Part shown: positions 1-9,928 of the stretch, piece by piece | Numbering within the stretch: position 1 is the stretch's first letter | How the letters are laid out: each line of letters begins with the position of its first letter | NCBI GenBank assembly: GCA_001931875.2 | Contig: MSJH02000007.1 | Location: 1 to 32,131 of the forward strand | DNA: 32,131 bases | Direction: 5' to 3' | Source of the DNA: Byssochlamys sp. IMV 00236 | Lineage: Eukaryota; Ascomycota; Eurotiomycetes; Eurotiales; Thermoascaceae | The notes under the pieces: model-generated | What the model saw: only the letters and a program-made list of their open reading frames with translations | What the model was told of the DNA's origin: nothing | The model's database searches: none | Program-made: the position numbers and the translations under genes

Positions 1-18
1 TTTTTTTGGCGTTTATAG

Positions 19-162
19 AGAGAAAATGCGCTACGAAAGCACAACTTTATTCCATTGATATACAACTTATTAAGACATCTTGCTGAAAAAGACCAATTGA
101 AATCACTGGTGACAAAAGCAAAAGAAAAAGCCGCTACATCAGCAGCCTCAAAAAAGCAATAA
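19..162 (+). CDS. UCHL5: UCH37/UCHL5-type ubiquitin C-terminal hydrolase, last exon only (5' part outside window)
   Basis: A T-rich tract ending in TTTATAG reads as a 3' splice site. The exon after it encodes 47 residues and ends at TAA 160-162. The residues include [20 protein letters not shown], then a KAKEKAA stretch and a Lys/Ala-rich tail. This closely resembles the C-terminal ULD/KEKE region of UCH37 (UCHL5; Uch2 in fission yeast), which has an R-K/R-HN-hydrophobic-P motif followed by a KAKEK tail. In the known family this tail docks the deubiquitinase on the proteasome through Rpn13, where it trims ubiquitin chains. The catalytic Cys/His domain must lie to the left of the window. The gene converges on the F-box gene that ends 135 bp away. 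The start of this exon rests on the acceptor and on homology alone. Confidence 0.78.
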   Translation, partial: RENALRKHNFIPLIYNLLRHLAEKDQLKSLVTKAKEKAATSAASKKQ

Positions 163-296
163 ATATACTGATTTGATATCTTGTTTAGTATAGGCCCTAA
201 GGCTACTTAAACTATAATAAATAGATGGTATTGAAATAACACTATTAGATAAACTACATAGACTTTTATTGCTCTGTCAGTGTAGCCTTCAATATA

Positions 297-2093
297 TTAT
301 AAAAATAAAGAACACTTTTTAAGCTGGCACTCCACAATAGAAGAAGTATCATAATCAATAGACAATGAAAAATAATCAATAGACTGACAATCGAGAGTAA
401 TTACAAAATGGGGACAGTCTTTAAATGGCTCATATTCCCTTATTATTCCATTTTCTGATGTCATGTCTATAAAGCACTGTTTCTTTCCTGACTTCTTTGT
501 TGTAACTATCAAAATCGCGTGCTTCATTGAGTTGCTTTTGTCATGACTACATGAGTATTCACACTTATGCAACTGGAGGCTAAAGTGATCAAAAGAAGTG
601 TCTGGCATTTCTATTATATATCTAGTTGTCTTTTGGGCGGATTTATGCGAGATGATTAAATTGTGTAATGCTGGTAGTAGGCGTGCATAAGCAGCAAGTG
701 ATCCATTCTCTACTTCTTGTACATCCAATGAGAGCGTTTTCACAGAAGAATTTAATGGAACCCCTGCTGTCATTGCTGCTCTTGACGGTAAGTATAAGCG
801 ATCAGTGTCAAGATGGAAAGTCTGCAGCTCTTTACACGCTTCAAGGCTATCTTCAATCCACTCTATGGCATCATTGGGTTTCACCAAATATTCTAAGGAG
901 TAGCTCTTTATGTTTTGATAATAATCACTAAATATTCGTTTGAGCCTTTCTCTCTCTTCTTTTGCGTCTGTTTCACATTTGAATTCCATTGCGTTTTTAT
1001 AAAGAGTAAGTTCTGAAGTTCTGTAGCCTACACGAATAAAGATGTCTGTATTGGGTGTAAATTTTATGTAGTTTTCAACCAAAGGGGATCCAATTGGTGC
1101 ATAGAATTCGTAATCATGAAATCTAGTCAGGTATTTCATCAGCTCATCTCCATTTTCTGCAAAGTAACTTTCTACGTCGGCTATCCAGTTATAAAACAGT
1201 ACTATATCATAACAAAGTTTCAAGGTGAGATCGTCTACGTTGGGGAACTTGTGCATAACATAACGAATGACATCTTTATGAAAGAGGAGTGTCACATCTA
1301 GCTTCTTGACTTTATTGTGTGGCTGGATTGAAGACATATCGTAGTTCTCCGAATAATTATCTGGTATACTTATGTACCACTCAGATTTGTTACAATGTGA
1401 GCTTAAAGTCGTTAAATTTGGGCAACACTGAATAATCTCATCATATTCCATGAGAGTTGAAGAACAAACGTCATACACAGCCAAGTGTGTCAAGTTGCTA
1501 AAGGTTGATAACTGAGGGGCTAAAGCAGCAGCATCGGAGAGATATCGTGGCCAATACAAATGAGTCAATGTCTGGCGACAAGCAACGGCAATCTCGATGT
1601 AGTAAGGAAGTCCATCTTCCTTCACTAATTCAGGCCTCGTAGGATAGGGGAGCTCTTTGATGCCTTGCCAGCATGTTGTTGTAATAGTACCAAGAGCAAG
1701 CCATTGATCACGTCCAGTAAGCTCACCTTTAACGCGGTCTACATTTGGGCAGACTTTGGCAAGCTCAAAAAGATTCTGCGAAGGGAAGTACCAAATTGTT
1801 GATAGAAAGTCTTCTAACGTTTTTCTAAATCTACCGCTTGCGTTGCCATAAAAAGTTATCGTTTTAGTAAACCGTCCTGAATGACTATTTTGCATACACT
1901 TGATGAACTTCTCGATTATGGTGGCGCTACCCAATGTGATTTCACCATATAGATATCCTCTTGCAGCCTGACTCCAACTTTTACAAGCCAACTGAGACTG
2001 TGCTAACCAACTTGGCTTGTATCTCCAATCTTGTTTAACATAATTGAATATTTTTTCCAGAATCTCAACAGGAAGTTCACGCCAGTTTGACAT
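297..2093 (-). CDS. F-box protein with leucine-rich-like C-terminal region
   Basis: Intronless gene of 598 codons. Residues 1-50 form an F-box: ELPVEILEKIF at the start, then the SQLACKSW core and a YLYGEITL segment. F-box proteins bind Skp1 and bring substrates to SCF ubiquitin ligases. The remaining 540 residues have irregular leucine-rich segments of the type LTHLAVYDV, CPNLTTLSSH and FPNVDDLTLKL, as in the large, fast-evolving F-box/LRR families of mucoralean fungi, so the substrate cannot be guessed. The Met at 2093 starts directly before the F-box (MSNWRELP), which supports the start. The C-terminus is Cys-rich (VECQLKKCSLFL) with no clear prenylation motif. Confidence 0.82.
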   Translation of the reverse strand: MSNWRELPVEILEKIFNYVKQDWRYKPSWLAQSQLACKSWSQAARGYLYGEITLGSATIIEKFIKCMQNSHSGRFTKTITFYGNASGRFRKTLEDFLSTIWYFPSQNLFELAKVCPNVDRVKGELTGRDQWLALGTITTTCWQGIKELPYPTRPELVKEDGLPYYIEIAVACRQTLTHLYWPRYLSDAAALAPQLSTFSNLTHLAVYDVCSSTLMEYDEIIQCCPNLTTLSSHCNKSEWYISIPDNYSENYDMSSIQPHNKVKKLDVTLLFHKDVIRYVMHKFPNVDDLTLKLCYDIVLFYNWIADVESYFAENGDELMKYLTRFHDYEFYAPIGSPLVENYIKFTPNTDIFIRVGYRTSELTLYKNAMEFKCETDAKEERERLKRIFSDYYQNIKSYSLEYLVKPNDAIEWIEDSLEACKELQTFHLDTDRLYLPSRAAMTAGVPLNSSVKTLSLDVQEVENGSLAAYARLLPALHNLIISHKSAQKTTRYIIEMPDTSFDHFSLQLHKCEYSCSHDKSNSMKHAILIVTTKKSGKKQCFIDMTSENGIIREYEPFKDCPHFVITLDCQSIDYFSLSIDYDTSSIVECQLKKCSLFL

Positions 2094-2879
2094 TTTTATG
2101 TTATCAGCAATAAAAGGCTATTTTCTTTACAGAAAAGAAAGATAGGAAAACAAAAAAAAGAGGGCTGTGCAAACAACTATATAAACAACCATAAACACGA
2201 AAAAATCACATGATCTCAAAGAAAAGCCAACTTATTTTAAGGCTTTTTATTTATTTTTACTAGCCAAAAAAAAGTATATTTTGATAAGGAAGCTTTATTT
2301 CATAGCGTATATTGTCACAAACTTAGTTACTAATGTTTGCGAAGTTTTTAGGACGTTCTACCCCTATCGTTTTAATACCAATTTCCACGGTGTTACAAGG
2401 CACGACGCAGTGTGAACGTTGAAGGATGGTAATAAAACAAAGGTAAAAACATCCCCCGCTTTGAATTTGAAAGCTAGAGTCAGTAGGCGGATCTATTTTA
2501 TTTTTTTCATTTACATTAATTTATAGCTCACCCTGTTGCATTGTAGCCACAATCACAAGGGGCAGCGTTTCCGAAGTAATAAAGGTTAGTCACCGAAGTA
2601 ACTTTATAAAAATTGTAATAAGCTAATCCCTCCCTTCTGAGAGAAAGTCTACCTACTTCCTCAAGCATCATAAAGGTTCAGGCAAGCCGGAAAAGCTTGA
2701 GAAAAAAAAAAAAAAAAATAGAGTGAAAAAAGATCTTCTTTTATACTTTTTTGTCTGTTTACATCTGTGGCTTTGAAAGATAAAAAAGGGCGATCCAGAT
2801 TTGGAACTGCTGCATGAATTTTTTGTTGGCTGAGAAGCCGATATAGAGCTAGATTTTGAAGGAACGCATGTTTGAATAT

Positions 2880-2965
2880 CCCTGAGCACTCTTGAGCACC
2901 TTTCAACATGCGTGAACACGCTTAAATATTCTTGAAAGCAGTCTTGAACACCCTTGAACATACTC
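2880..2965. repeat. Degenerate tandem repeat built on cttgaacac
   Basis: The strand shown carries repeated variants of a 9-11 nt unit: cctgagcact, cttgagcacc, gcgtgaacacg, cttgaaagca, cttgaacacc, cttgaacata. The copies are imperfect and slightly variable in spacing, as in an old minisatellite. The open frames across it on the minus strand are made of the translated repeat and have no recognisable domain. Confidence 0.5.
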
Positions 2966-3455
2966 AATATAAATGATTAATAAATCTTGAGCGTTGCTTT
3001 GAATTTACTAAAAGCTTATTTAACTCATCATTTTAACCTTCCATCTATGAAATCAGACCTGTAAACATATGAGAATGATTAAGTATACCTAAAACTATTG
3101 TTGTAGCTTATTCTTGTTAAATCTAGCAAGATTTGTAATAGTCAACCATAAGTAAATAATTGACAAATCAGGATATCGTTGATAAGTCTCGGCATAAAAA
3201 TATAGTATGCTGCAAGTCCTTGTGTAATAAATATCCAAGACATCTGCTGAAGTAAATAACGAAAATGTGATGGTATAACGCCCCCTTAAGTCGCCTTATT
3301 TTCAATATATATAACAAAAGCACACACAAACACACAAATACATATATTCTTCATATTGTCTTGGCAAGCATCTATTCAACTTTTTTTTGGATGAGTCTTG
3401 CTGATTTTAGTTCCATTATTGCTCTATATGACTAAATAAGATGTTGGGACGGGTG

Positions 3456-3492
3456 ACCACCACATCTTTATTGTTCACTCGGATGTGGTGGT
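3456..3492. repeat. Perfect 11-bp inverted repeat, potential hairpin
   Basis: ACCACCACATC at 3456-3466 is followed after 15 nt by its exact reverse complement GATGTGGTGGT at 3482-3492. The stem is GC-richer than its surroundings. It lies about 280 bp before the APC11 start. It could fold in RNA or extrude in DNA, but no T-run follows immediately, so it is not a plain Pol III terminator. Confidence 0.6.
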
Positions 3493-3772
3493 ATGTTTTT
3501 CCGGTGGAGGTAGTATTTGCCGCTCTGTACTGTCAAAGTGTTGTAGGTCGATCTAAGCGATTGTGCTTTATATCTCTTGATATCAACACCGATGCATTTC
3601 ATGTAGCTCTTAACTCCAATTAAATAGCCGTACTAGGCAAGACGAAACGAACAGGAGCTGCATACTGTATTGTAAAGCATCGGTTTCGCTCATGCTGAGA
3701 TGAAAAAGGGGACTTGAGGCGTCTATGAAATTTCCTTTTTTGGTCTTTTTCTTTTCCTTCAATCTTTTCAAC

Positions 3773-4042
3773 ATGAAAATAAAAGTGAAATCTTGGAATA
3801 TGGTCGCTCAATGGTCTTGGGATGTAAAAGAAGACGATGATGTATGTGGGATTTGCCATTCAGAATATGATGCATGTTGTCCAACTTGCAAGATGCCAGG
3901 AGACGAATGTCCTTTGATCTGGGGCGAATGTACACACGTTTTTCATTTACATTGTATCATGACTTGGTTTCAGAATTCGACGCATGGAGAACGATGTCCT
4001 ATGGATCGACAGCCATGGAACACAGCTAGTGCATCAAATTAA
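3773..4042 (+). CDS. APC11: Anaphase-promoting complex subunit 11 (RING-H2)
   Basis: Complete intronless gene of 89 codons. APC11 is the catalytic RING subunit of the anaphase-promoting complex; it binds the E2 and drives ubiquitination of cyclins and securin. The start MKIKVKSWN is the family start and was preferred over an in-frame ATG 48 nt upstream, which would add a Phe-rich leader. Zinc-ligand residues in order are CGIC (25-28), the extra-zinc pair C36/C39, C46, C53-T-H55, H58, H60-C61 and C75. The phrase CKMPGDECPLIWGECTH is diagnostic. The position of the last ligand is Asp78 (CPMDRQPW), where animal and ascomycete APC11 normally has Cys; RBX1 also uses Asp at this position. Length matches the family (80-90 aa). 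Confidence 0.95.
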   Translation: MKIKVKSWNMVAQWSWDVKEDDDVCGICHSEYDACCPTCKMPGDECPLIWGECTHVFHLHCIMTWFQNSTHGERCPMDRQPWNTASASN

Positions 4043-4964
4043 ATATCACTACAGCATCAAGTAAAGCATTAGATACAGCTACTTTATCACTGTTTATTGT
4101 AAGCCTCAGCGTACATGTAGAGAACACGAAAAAAGTGTAGTTTGAATACGTTATTAAGACTATGAAGAACGAAGGAATACAACATGCTGCTTATGATCAT
4201 TGGCTAATTATATAATAAAAGCCTTGACTTATTTCATTATATTAATATATGAAAAAAAAAGTAAAGCTGCCACTGATTATGATGTACAAAGGCCAGAAAG
4301 ACGCCCTGCTTTGTATTATACTGAAGAAATATATAAGCATTTACAAGCCTCACATATAGGTGATACATCCATGACTTTGCAAACCGTAATGTCAATATCT
4401 GGGGTCAATGAAAAGCCATATTCTTTATCTAAGAACTTTAGTAGCAAATTAAAAGTGTCTAATGAATAAACACAATTTACAAAGGTTGTTATCTTTCTAA
4501 TTACTTTATACATACAAATATATACAGCTTACTCTGAAAGATGATGTTTGTTTGAATTAATGCAAGTGGTACAATAGCGCATCAGAAATCTGTTTCCAAA
4601 ATCAAAACTGGGCTCCATTTTCCTTATTAACCCAAAGTGAATGAATTGATTGCGTATACCCACTTCCCTAGTTGGGAGTGGTGTTTCGGAGCAAATAAGC
4701 AATGCATCACGCAGTAATGTGTGCTTTTATGCGTACGGCTTTTAATTTTGATGCATGGTTTCTCATTAGAACAATGATAAAAAAAAACAAAGCAAATGTT
4801 CATTTTGATTAATAATATTTATCCTAGTTCTATGTTGTATCCTTTATTGTACACCACATCCTTTATTCAACCCTTCATGGCACCATGTCCGCAATGCCGC
4901 ACCTTCTTTACTAAGCAGATCCGTGTAACCATAGGCTATCCTTTTCATGCAACAAGTAAAGGTG
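4043..4964. other. Intergenic region between APC11 and the NmrA-like gene
   Basis: AT-rich DNA without a secure gene apart from the doubtful frame at 4200-4469, listed separately. Near 4664-4686 there is an imperfect short palindrome (ccacttccctagttgggagtgg, one bulged base) that could form a small hairpin. No RNA gene was recognised. Confidence 0.5.
4200..4469 (+). other. Doubtful short open frame, unrecognised
   Basis: The frame encodes up to 89 residues; from about residue 20 the composition looks protein-like (ATDYDVQRPERRPALYYTEE, then a Ser/Lys-rich end). A second short frame, with an ATG at 4162 (MKNEGIQHAAYDHW), ends just before it in another phase, so a spliced or frameshifted relic is possible. 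I could not find convincing splice sites to join them, and no family comes to mind. It may be a fragment of a decayed gene or transposon. Confidence 0.2.
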
Positions 4965-4972
4965 TATATAAA
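4965..4972 (+). promoter_or_regulatory. TATA box of the NmrA-like gene
   Basis: TATATAAA lies 71 nt before the chosen ATG at 5043. It lies downstream of the alternative in-frame ATG at 4947, so a transcript starting below this TATA box could only use the ATG at 5043. The context supports the shorter protein. Confidence 0.5.
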
Positions 4973-5042
4973 GGTAGCTTTCTTTCGTAAAAAGGTTTCA
5001 GTATACAAAAACCAAAAAAGTATATCAATCAAAGGAAAACAT

Positions 5043-5933
5043 ATGACTGTCAATAACGAACGTATTTTTATCGTTGGCGGTACTGGCAACATTGGCACTA
5101 CCCTCGTTCGTGAACTACTTGCCAAGAATGCTGCTGTAACCCTGTTTACACGTAACCCTGACAAGGTCAACGCCCTCTTCTCAAGCAACCCTCTTATTCG
5201 TATCGTCCAAGGTGATCTTCAAAATCTCGCAGTGCTAAAGGAAGCCGTCAAGGGCCACACGAGACTGTTCATTCTGGTTGGCAGCCTGGACGATGGTGTT
5301 CCCATTAAAACGGCTATTGCTACCTATGGCTATGAAGCAGGCGTTCGTCAAGTAGTGGATATTTCAAGTGTCTACGCAAGTGCATCAACAAGAGGAACCT
5401 TTTTGGGTGATTTCAGTCAGCGAGAGGAAGAGGAGATATTGAGGATTCCTAACCGTGGATACTTTGTTGCCTTACGTCCTGGTCGTTTCATGTCAAATAT
5501 GTTTTATGTTGATCCTCCCAGAGATGATGTGATCACAGATACCTCTGAACCTGATGAACTTTGTGGATGGATTTCACCTAATGACATTGGCGCTGTAGCT
5601 GCTGCGGTGTTGACTGATGATGTAGAAAAACACAAGGATTTTGTTTATGAATTGAATGGTGATGCTGTAACGGGAAATCAACGCGCTGAGATCTTTACTC
5701 GCATACTCGGTCGACCAATCACTTATAAGAAGGTCTCTGCAGTTGAATACTACAACACATTCATCACAAAAGTATATCCAAATAATCATCGTATGGGCTA
5801 TGATTTGGCTACCAAAAAAGTTTGCTTTGACAAGAATTTTTCTACAGTAACTGATGGCATCGAGATTTTGCTGGGCAGAAAGCCAGAAACAGTGGAAGGG
5901 TTCCTCATCAAGAATAAGCACCGTTTTAAATAA
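5043..5933 (+). CDS. NmrA-like / atypical short-chain dehydrogenase, NAD(P)-binding
   Basis: Intronless gene of 296 codons. Residues 6-17 (RIFIVGGTGNIG) form the GGxGxxG dinucleotide-binding loop of a Rossmann fold, and LFTRNPDKV follows the second strand, where NADP-type atypical SDRs often have an Arg. Later segments (IVQGDLQNLAVLKEAVKG, then VRQVVDISSVYASA, then LRPGRFMSNM) follow the NmrA/SDR-a order: acidic end of strand 3, strand 5 and the substrate lobe. The YxxxK catalytic pair of classical SDRs is not evident, so this may be a redox sensor or a reductase for an unknown small substrate. Start choice rests on the TATA box at 4965 and the glycine loop near the N-terminus. Codons are more C-ending than in neighbouring genes and there is no intron. 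High expression or acquisition from bacteria would both fit; neither is shown. Confidence 0.85.
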   Translation: MTVNNERIFIVGGTGNIGTTLVRELLAKNAAVTLFTRNPDKVNALFSSNPLIRIVQGDLQNLAVLKEAVKGHTRLFILVGSLDDGVPIKTAIATYGYEAGVRQVVDISSVYASASTRGTFLGDFSQREEEEILRIPNRGYFVALRPGRFMSNMFYVDPPRDDVITDTSEPDELCGWISPNDIGAVAAAVLTDDVEKHKDFVYELNGDAVTGNQRAEIFTRILGRPITYKKVSAVEYYNTFITKVYPNNHRMGYDLATKKVCFDKNFSTVTDGIEILLGRKPETVEGFLIKNKHRFK

Positions 5934-6065
5934 AGAGCCAATCTCTCTCTTTTGTTTAGTTGACTGTTTTTTACCTTACTAGACTGCTCATGCAAAACTA
6001 TCTTGTCATATAAAATGCCATTGTGTAAAGAGAAAATATAAAAATCATAAGAATAATAATCACGT

Positions 6066-8299
6066 TTATTTAAGACCATTAACAAACTTATGATTGACTA
6101 CTTGTGCTACTTGTGAAAAGAAGCTACCACGCCTCTTGTCTTTGTTTTTACTATTTCTTCTGCCGCCCAGGTGCTTAGTTAACTTTTCATCTCCTTTATG
6201 AAATAATCCAATCACTTTTTTTTCGATTTCCTTTGTAATTTGGCGCTTGACAACATTTGTCAATACAGGGTTGAATACTTTATAAAAATTTCTAATAACC
6301 AAAAAAAATGAATGTATAGCTCTGAATATACTTCTTTAATAACTGCTTACCCATGCTTGCTTTCCTTTATTCTTATGTCAAGTTTATTGATGTGACAGAA
6401 GCAGTGCTGTATCTGGAACCGATGCAGTTTATCCATAGAGTCACTTGTCACTTTTACGGATAGCTTTAGCCCATGAATCTATTAACACAAAATATTAGCT
6501 TTTTTATTGGGTTGAAGAATAGTCATCTTACATGAACTGTAGCAACCCCCAAGTCTGTTATATCAAAGAATCCGACTTTACGCTTGTACTGAAATTTAAC
6601 GTCTTCCATAATCGTCTCTATGTCATAAAGCTGGAGAAGTAAACCTTGAACACTGGTGGATCCTACTTTGGACTTTGGGTGGAAGCGTAAGTTGTCATCC
6701 AACTACAGAAATGACACGTTGTTCTGGTTAGTCAACAGATTATTATTATTATAAATACCCATTTTTACCTTTAGTTCAATAGTCTCAGGCATTAATGTAT
6801 CGCCCGACAGAATCATATTACTAATGACCATTGTATTTTCTTTACTTTCACGAATAGTAAATGGAGGCAAAGGAACATATTTGATCTGTTCGATGAGTGC
6901 AGGAAGCAATGTCATCTTAAAGTCATCCAACAAGTGAGGCTTCAAAGTGGCCATTCCATTCCTTATGTAATATATGTAAATATAGAAAGTGTTGGTTGTT
7001 ATATAACTTACCATTTAGTATACCACAAACGTTGATAAATCGATTGAAGCTTTTGTGATATTTCTTTTGAGAGAGGATCTTCCTTAAAGGCTTGTATGTT
7101 ACTCTGAGCTTCATAAATAAGATTCGTCATCATTTTCTGATAACTGTTGACGACACCAGAGTCTTGGATCTCTTGAATAAATGACAACCAAGAGCTTTTA
7201 TTAAACTCATCGTCCAGTGTTTCATGTATAAGTATTCTCGCTTTAATATATAAATCATACAGCTTCTCATCTGTTTTTACGATACATGCCAAGTTATTCA
7301 AGTCCTTGATGAATGGATCAAGTCGAATATCTCTTGACCATCTTTCGAGGATTCTTTTAGCTTCTAGAGCTGCCAGTTCCCAATCCGGTATGTTCAAATT
7401 TGGATTGGTGTAATCAAAGGCTTTGCCTGCACTGTTTTGGTTGCGTAGTTGCTTTATAGGCTGAGAGGATAGACGGACGGTCCAGATGACGACAAGTGTC
7501 AACAATGCTTCAAGTGATGATTTGTACTCTGGGTTTTCTTTAACTATATCAAATATGTTTTTCAAATGAGAAATAAGGTCGCCTTCATTAACGTCATTAT
7601 TCCGCAAGAGGTCTGGATCCGAGCCTCGTAGATCTTCTACAATATCCTCAGGTAATACCCTATCAGCTACACCTTTCCCTTTGCCATCTGAGCGGCTAGC
7701 GGCGTTTTTAGATAGAATGTTCTGAGCGACTAACAATATGGTGCTCAATAGAGATCTGAAGCGTGAATCAAATAGACAATGTCTGATCACTTTTAAAGTC
7801 GTCAAGAGCTTCACTCCTGAAGGTTCCGTGTCTTGGAAACACAAATAGGTTAAAGAAGACGATAAGTAAGAGCGTGTATTTTACCTTGTAATTCAGATGC
7901 TCGCTTTGCATGGAAAATCATGGATTGCAAGAGTTCATCTGGATTTTTACTATCAAGCGCCCTTTGGAGTACGTCCAAAAGACCTTGTATATCTTTAAGC
8001 ACATACTGTCCATCTTCTGATATCGGTTGTTCTTTAATCACATCACTATTCAAGAACCTGCTAATGATGGAATGTATCTGCCGGTTAGTGGGTAATTTTC
8101 CTTGCTGAATAAACGAGAATTGTTCAGCTACTGCTGCTTTCTCAAGCGATGCTATTGATTTACGACGTTCCTCTGATTGCCGTCGTTCTGATTGCTGTGA
8201 TAATCGCCTGACAACAGGTTGTACTTTGTCCTCTGTAAGAGGTACACGCTGAGGACAACTATAAGAATCTGATCTCGATACTAAATAGACTGTAGCCAT
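6066..8299 (-). CDS. HAM1-like protein (HAM1-like N- and C-terminal domains), six exons
   Basis: Exons on the minus strand: 8299-7885, 7831-7012, 6961-6769, 6702-6532, 6478-6351, 6291-6066. All junctions are GT-AG and keep frame, giving 650 codons. The N-terminal half is helical: LPTNRQIHSIISRFLNSD, then DELLQSMIFHAKRASELQ, with spliced continuation into DTEPSGVKLL. Later parts carry family hallmarks: KYVPLPPF and MILSGDTLMPETIELK, then FQYKRKVGFFDITDLGVATV and IKESKHGNFYKVFNPVLTN. This matches the fungal HAM1-like family, whose C-terminal half resembles tubular lipid-binding (TULIP/BPI-like) modules. A role in lipid binding or transfer is inference from that resemblance. Intron lengths are 53, 50, 66, 53 and 59 nt. 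No signal peptide or membrane segment is visible. It reads in tandem with TRAPPC13. Confidence 0.82.
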
Positions 8300-8404
8300 A
8301 TTTATAAAATAATACTGCAGAAAGAAAAAAAGGAAGCATGATCAAGCCTACGGCTTTTTTAAGTGCGGTAATCAGCGAAACATTCAAGTTGCATAAATAT
8401 TTTA

Positions 8405-9754
8405 TTAAGCCAATAACGAATCATATGTGTCGTTTTTATGTGAAAGGACAAAGACATCGCATACATGGTCCACATCCTTAGTATAACCCGAAATTAAGTC
8501 CATGACCCTTAGACCGCCTACTCGTTGTAGCCCAGGTGTCAGAGGAAAAAATTCGAGTTCTGTTTCTGTAAACTGATTTGGATCAACCTCACCTAGTTGC
8601 CGACTGCCTAATCCCGACAATAACACAGATCCCATTTTTGTCTTGACAGCTGAAAGCACAAGTTTCATATTTTCGTTTGAGTGATTGATGACGCGGATAC
8701 CTAAGCGAAAAGGTGTCTCGAGCACGACCTTGACATCACCTTCTTGTGGCCAAAAGGGTTGAATCTCTATGTCCTCCAGCAAGGGCGCCTTCCGTGTGAG
8801 TTGCGATGTTTGAAGCCGTCCCATGTCGCCTAGAGCTGTTCGCCAGACAATATCAAGTTTGCCTAGAGCATTTGTAGTTCGTGATATACGATCGGTGGCT
8901 GAATGGCGAGGTGAGAGCATGTAGAGATACTGCCGCACATCTTGGGGATGAATAAAGTGATTTCCAAAGACCGTCTTATCATTTGACTCGTCAATGATCT
9001 GGTTTAAGCTTTCAAATTGAAAGTGTTCCGACGGCTCGAATTTCATGCGTTCTAGATACATGGGACTAGCCGAGACATTTTGCAGCTGAGCTTCTAAAAA
9101 GACACGACCATCAATCATATTGTTCAGTTTAGTCTTGACCGCAAGTGGATTCGAGACCTGGAACTTGTAGAATTTTCGAAAATGGCGTTTTCTGCCGTCA
9201 CCTATATAATGTACAGAACAGACGAGGATGTGAACACCGAGTTCCTTGATCTCATGCGACACGGTGATGTCCCTAGTCGATGACGGTGATAGATCAAGAG
9301 GTGATGCTTCGGCAAGTAGAAAACGTTGTGAAGAAGTTTGTAGCTCGATCTTGGCTGTCATCTGATGGATGGGTATAGGTGATTCATTATTGATGCTTAT
9401 AAATGTACTAAAGGTCTCACCAAGGTATATATTTCCAAACGCGGAAGGGAGTTTGAGCATTTGACTTAGACCAAAATCTCGAATGTGTAATTCACTGGGC
9501 TGAATAGGTCGACATGTAATGAGATCTAGGATATTATTGTTCTCAAGTCCTTCAACCAAAGACGTTGACTCTGCTGATTCATAGTATACAGGTAAGGTAG
9601 AAACAAATTGAGGTCTAGACAAACGCATGACTTTAAGTGATAATAAATGAGGCAAATGATCATCTTGAGTGGGCATTGCTGTTGTTGTTGTTGTTGTTGT
9701 CATGTTTGTTGTTGCTGTACTTGAGCGTGCAGGAGTGGTTGGAACTGCTGTCAT
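8405..9754 (-). CDS. TRAPPC13: TRAPP complex subunit 13 (TRAPPC13)
   Basis: Single exon, 449 codons. After a Thr-rich leader (residues 2-28, encoded by a CAA/ACA microsatellite) comes HLLSLKVMRLSRPQF, then LPSAFGNIYLGETFSTFISI with LQTSSQRFLL, then LGVHILVCSVHY and FRKFYKFQVSNPLAVKTK. These are the conserved blocks of TRAPPC13 (formerly DUF974), an immunoglobulin-like-domain subunit of the TRAPP III tethering complex that activates Rab1/Ypt1 in early secretory and autophagic traffic. Length agrees with the family (about 400-450). The first ATG is used; Met18 or Met27 inside the Thr tract are alternatives and would not affect the conserved domain. Confidence 0.92.
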   Translation of the reverse strand: MTAVPTTPARSSTATTNMTTTTTTTAMPTQDDHLPHLLSLKVMRLSRPQFVSTLPVYYESAESTSLVEGLENNNILDLITCRPIQPSELHIRDFGLSQMLKLPSAFGNIYLGETFSTFISINNESPIPIHQMTAKIELQTSSQRFLLAEASPLDLSPSSTRDITVSHEIKELGVHILVCSVHYIGDGRKRHFRKFYKFQVSNPLAVKTKLNNMIDGRVFLEAQLQNVSASPMYLERMKFEPSEHFQFESLNQIIDESNDKTVFGNHFIHPQDVRQYLYMLSPRHSATDRISRTTNALGKLDIVWRTALGDMGRLQTSQLTRKAPLLEDIEIQPFWPQEGDVKVVLETPFRLGIRVINHSNENMKLVLSAVKTKMGSVLLSGLGSRQLGEVDPNQFTETELEFFPLTPGLQRVGGLRVMDLISGYTKDVDHVCDVFVLSHKNDTYDSLLA

Positions 9755-9928
9755 TTAGTACAAAAGTAATTACTCTTTATCTGTTTTTTGAAACTAAGAA
9801 AAAGAGAGAGAGAGAGACAGGCAACCCCTTTATTTCCGTTTTAGACCTTGAGTAACATGATTTATTATTTCATTGAAGCATATCATTGTTTTCAGAATTA
9901 TAATAAAAAGTGTACACGATCAGCTTTA

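Larger units (their letters stand above)
2094..3772. other. Long intergenic region between divergent F-box and APC11 genes
   Basis: About 1.7 kb without a supportable gene. It should contain both 5' regions, since the F-box gene reads left and APC11 reads right. Visible items are homopolymer A and T runs, a decayed short repeat near 2880-2965, a CA-rich stretch near 3320-3340, and a perfect 11-bp inverted repeat at 3456-3492. Short open frames here lack domains and consist largely of translated repeat or homopolymer. Confidence 0.6.

Noticed and set aside
2661..2967. Two minus-strand open frames of 82 and 99 codons
   Set aside because: They are made of a poly-Phe run from an A tract and of translated decayed repeats; no conserved domain or start context.
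3441..3623. Open frame of 60 codons and a 5S rRNA-like phrase (GGGACGGGTGACCACC)
   Set aside because: The frame has no domain. The 5S-like match covers only about 16 nt, and the rest of a 5S gene is not recognisable on either side, so no RNA gene is called.
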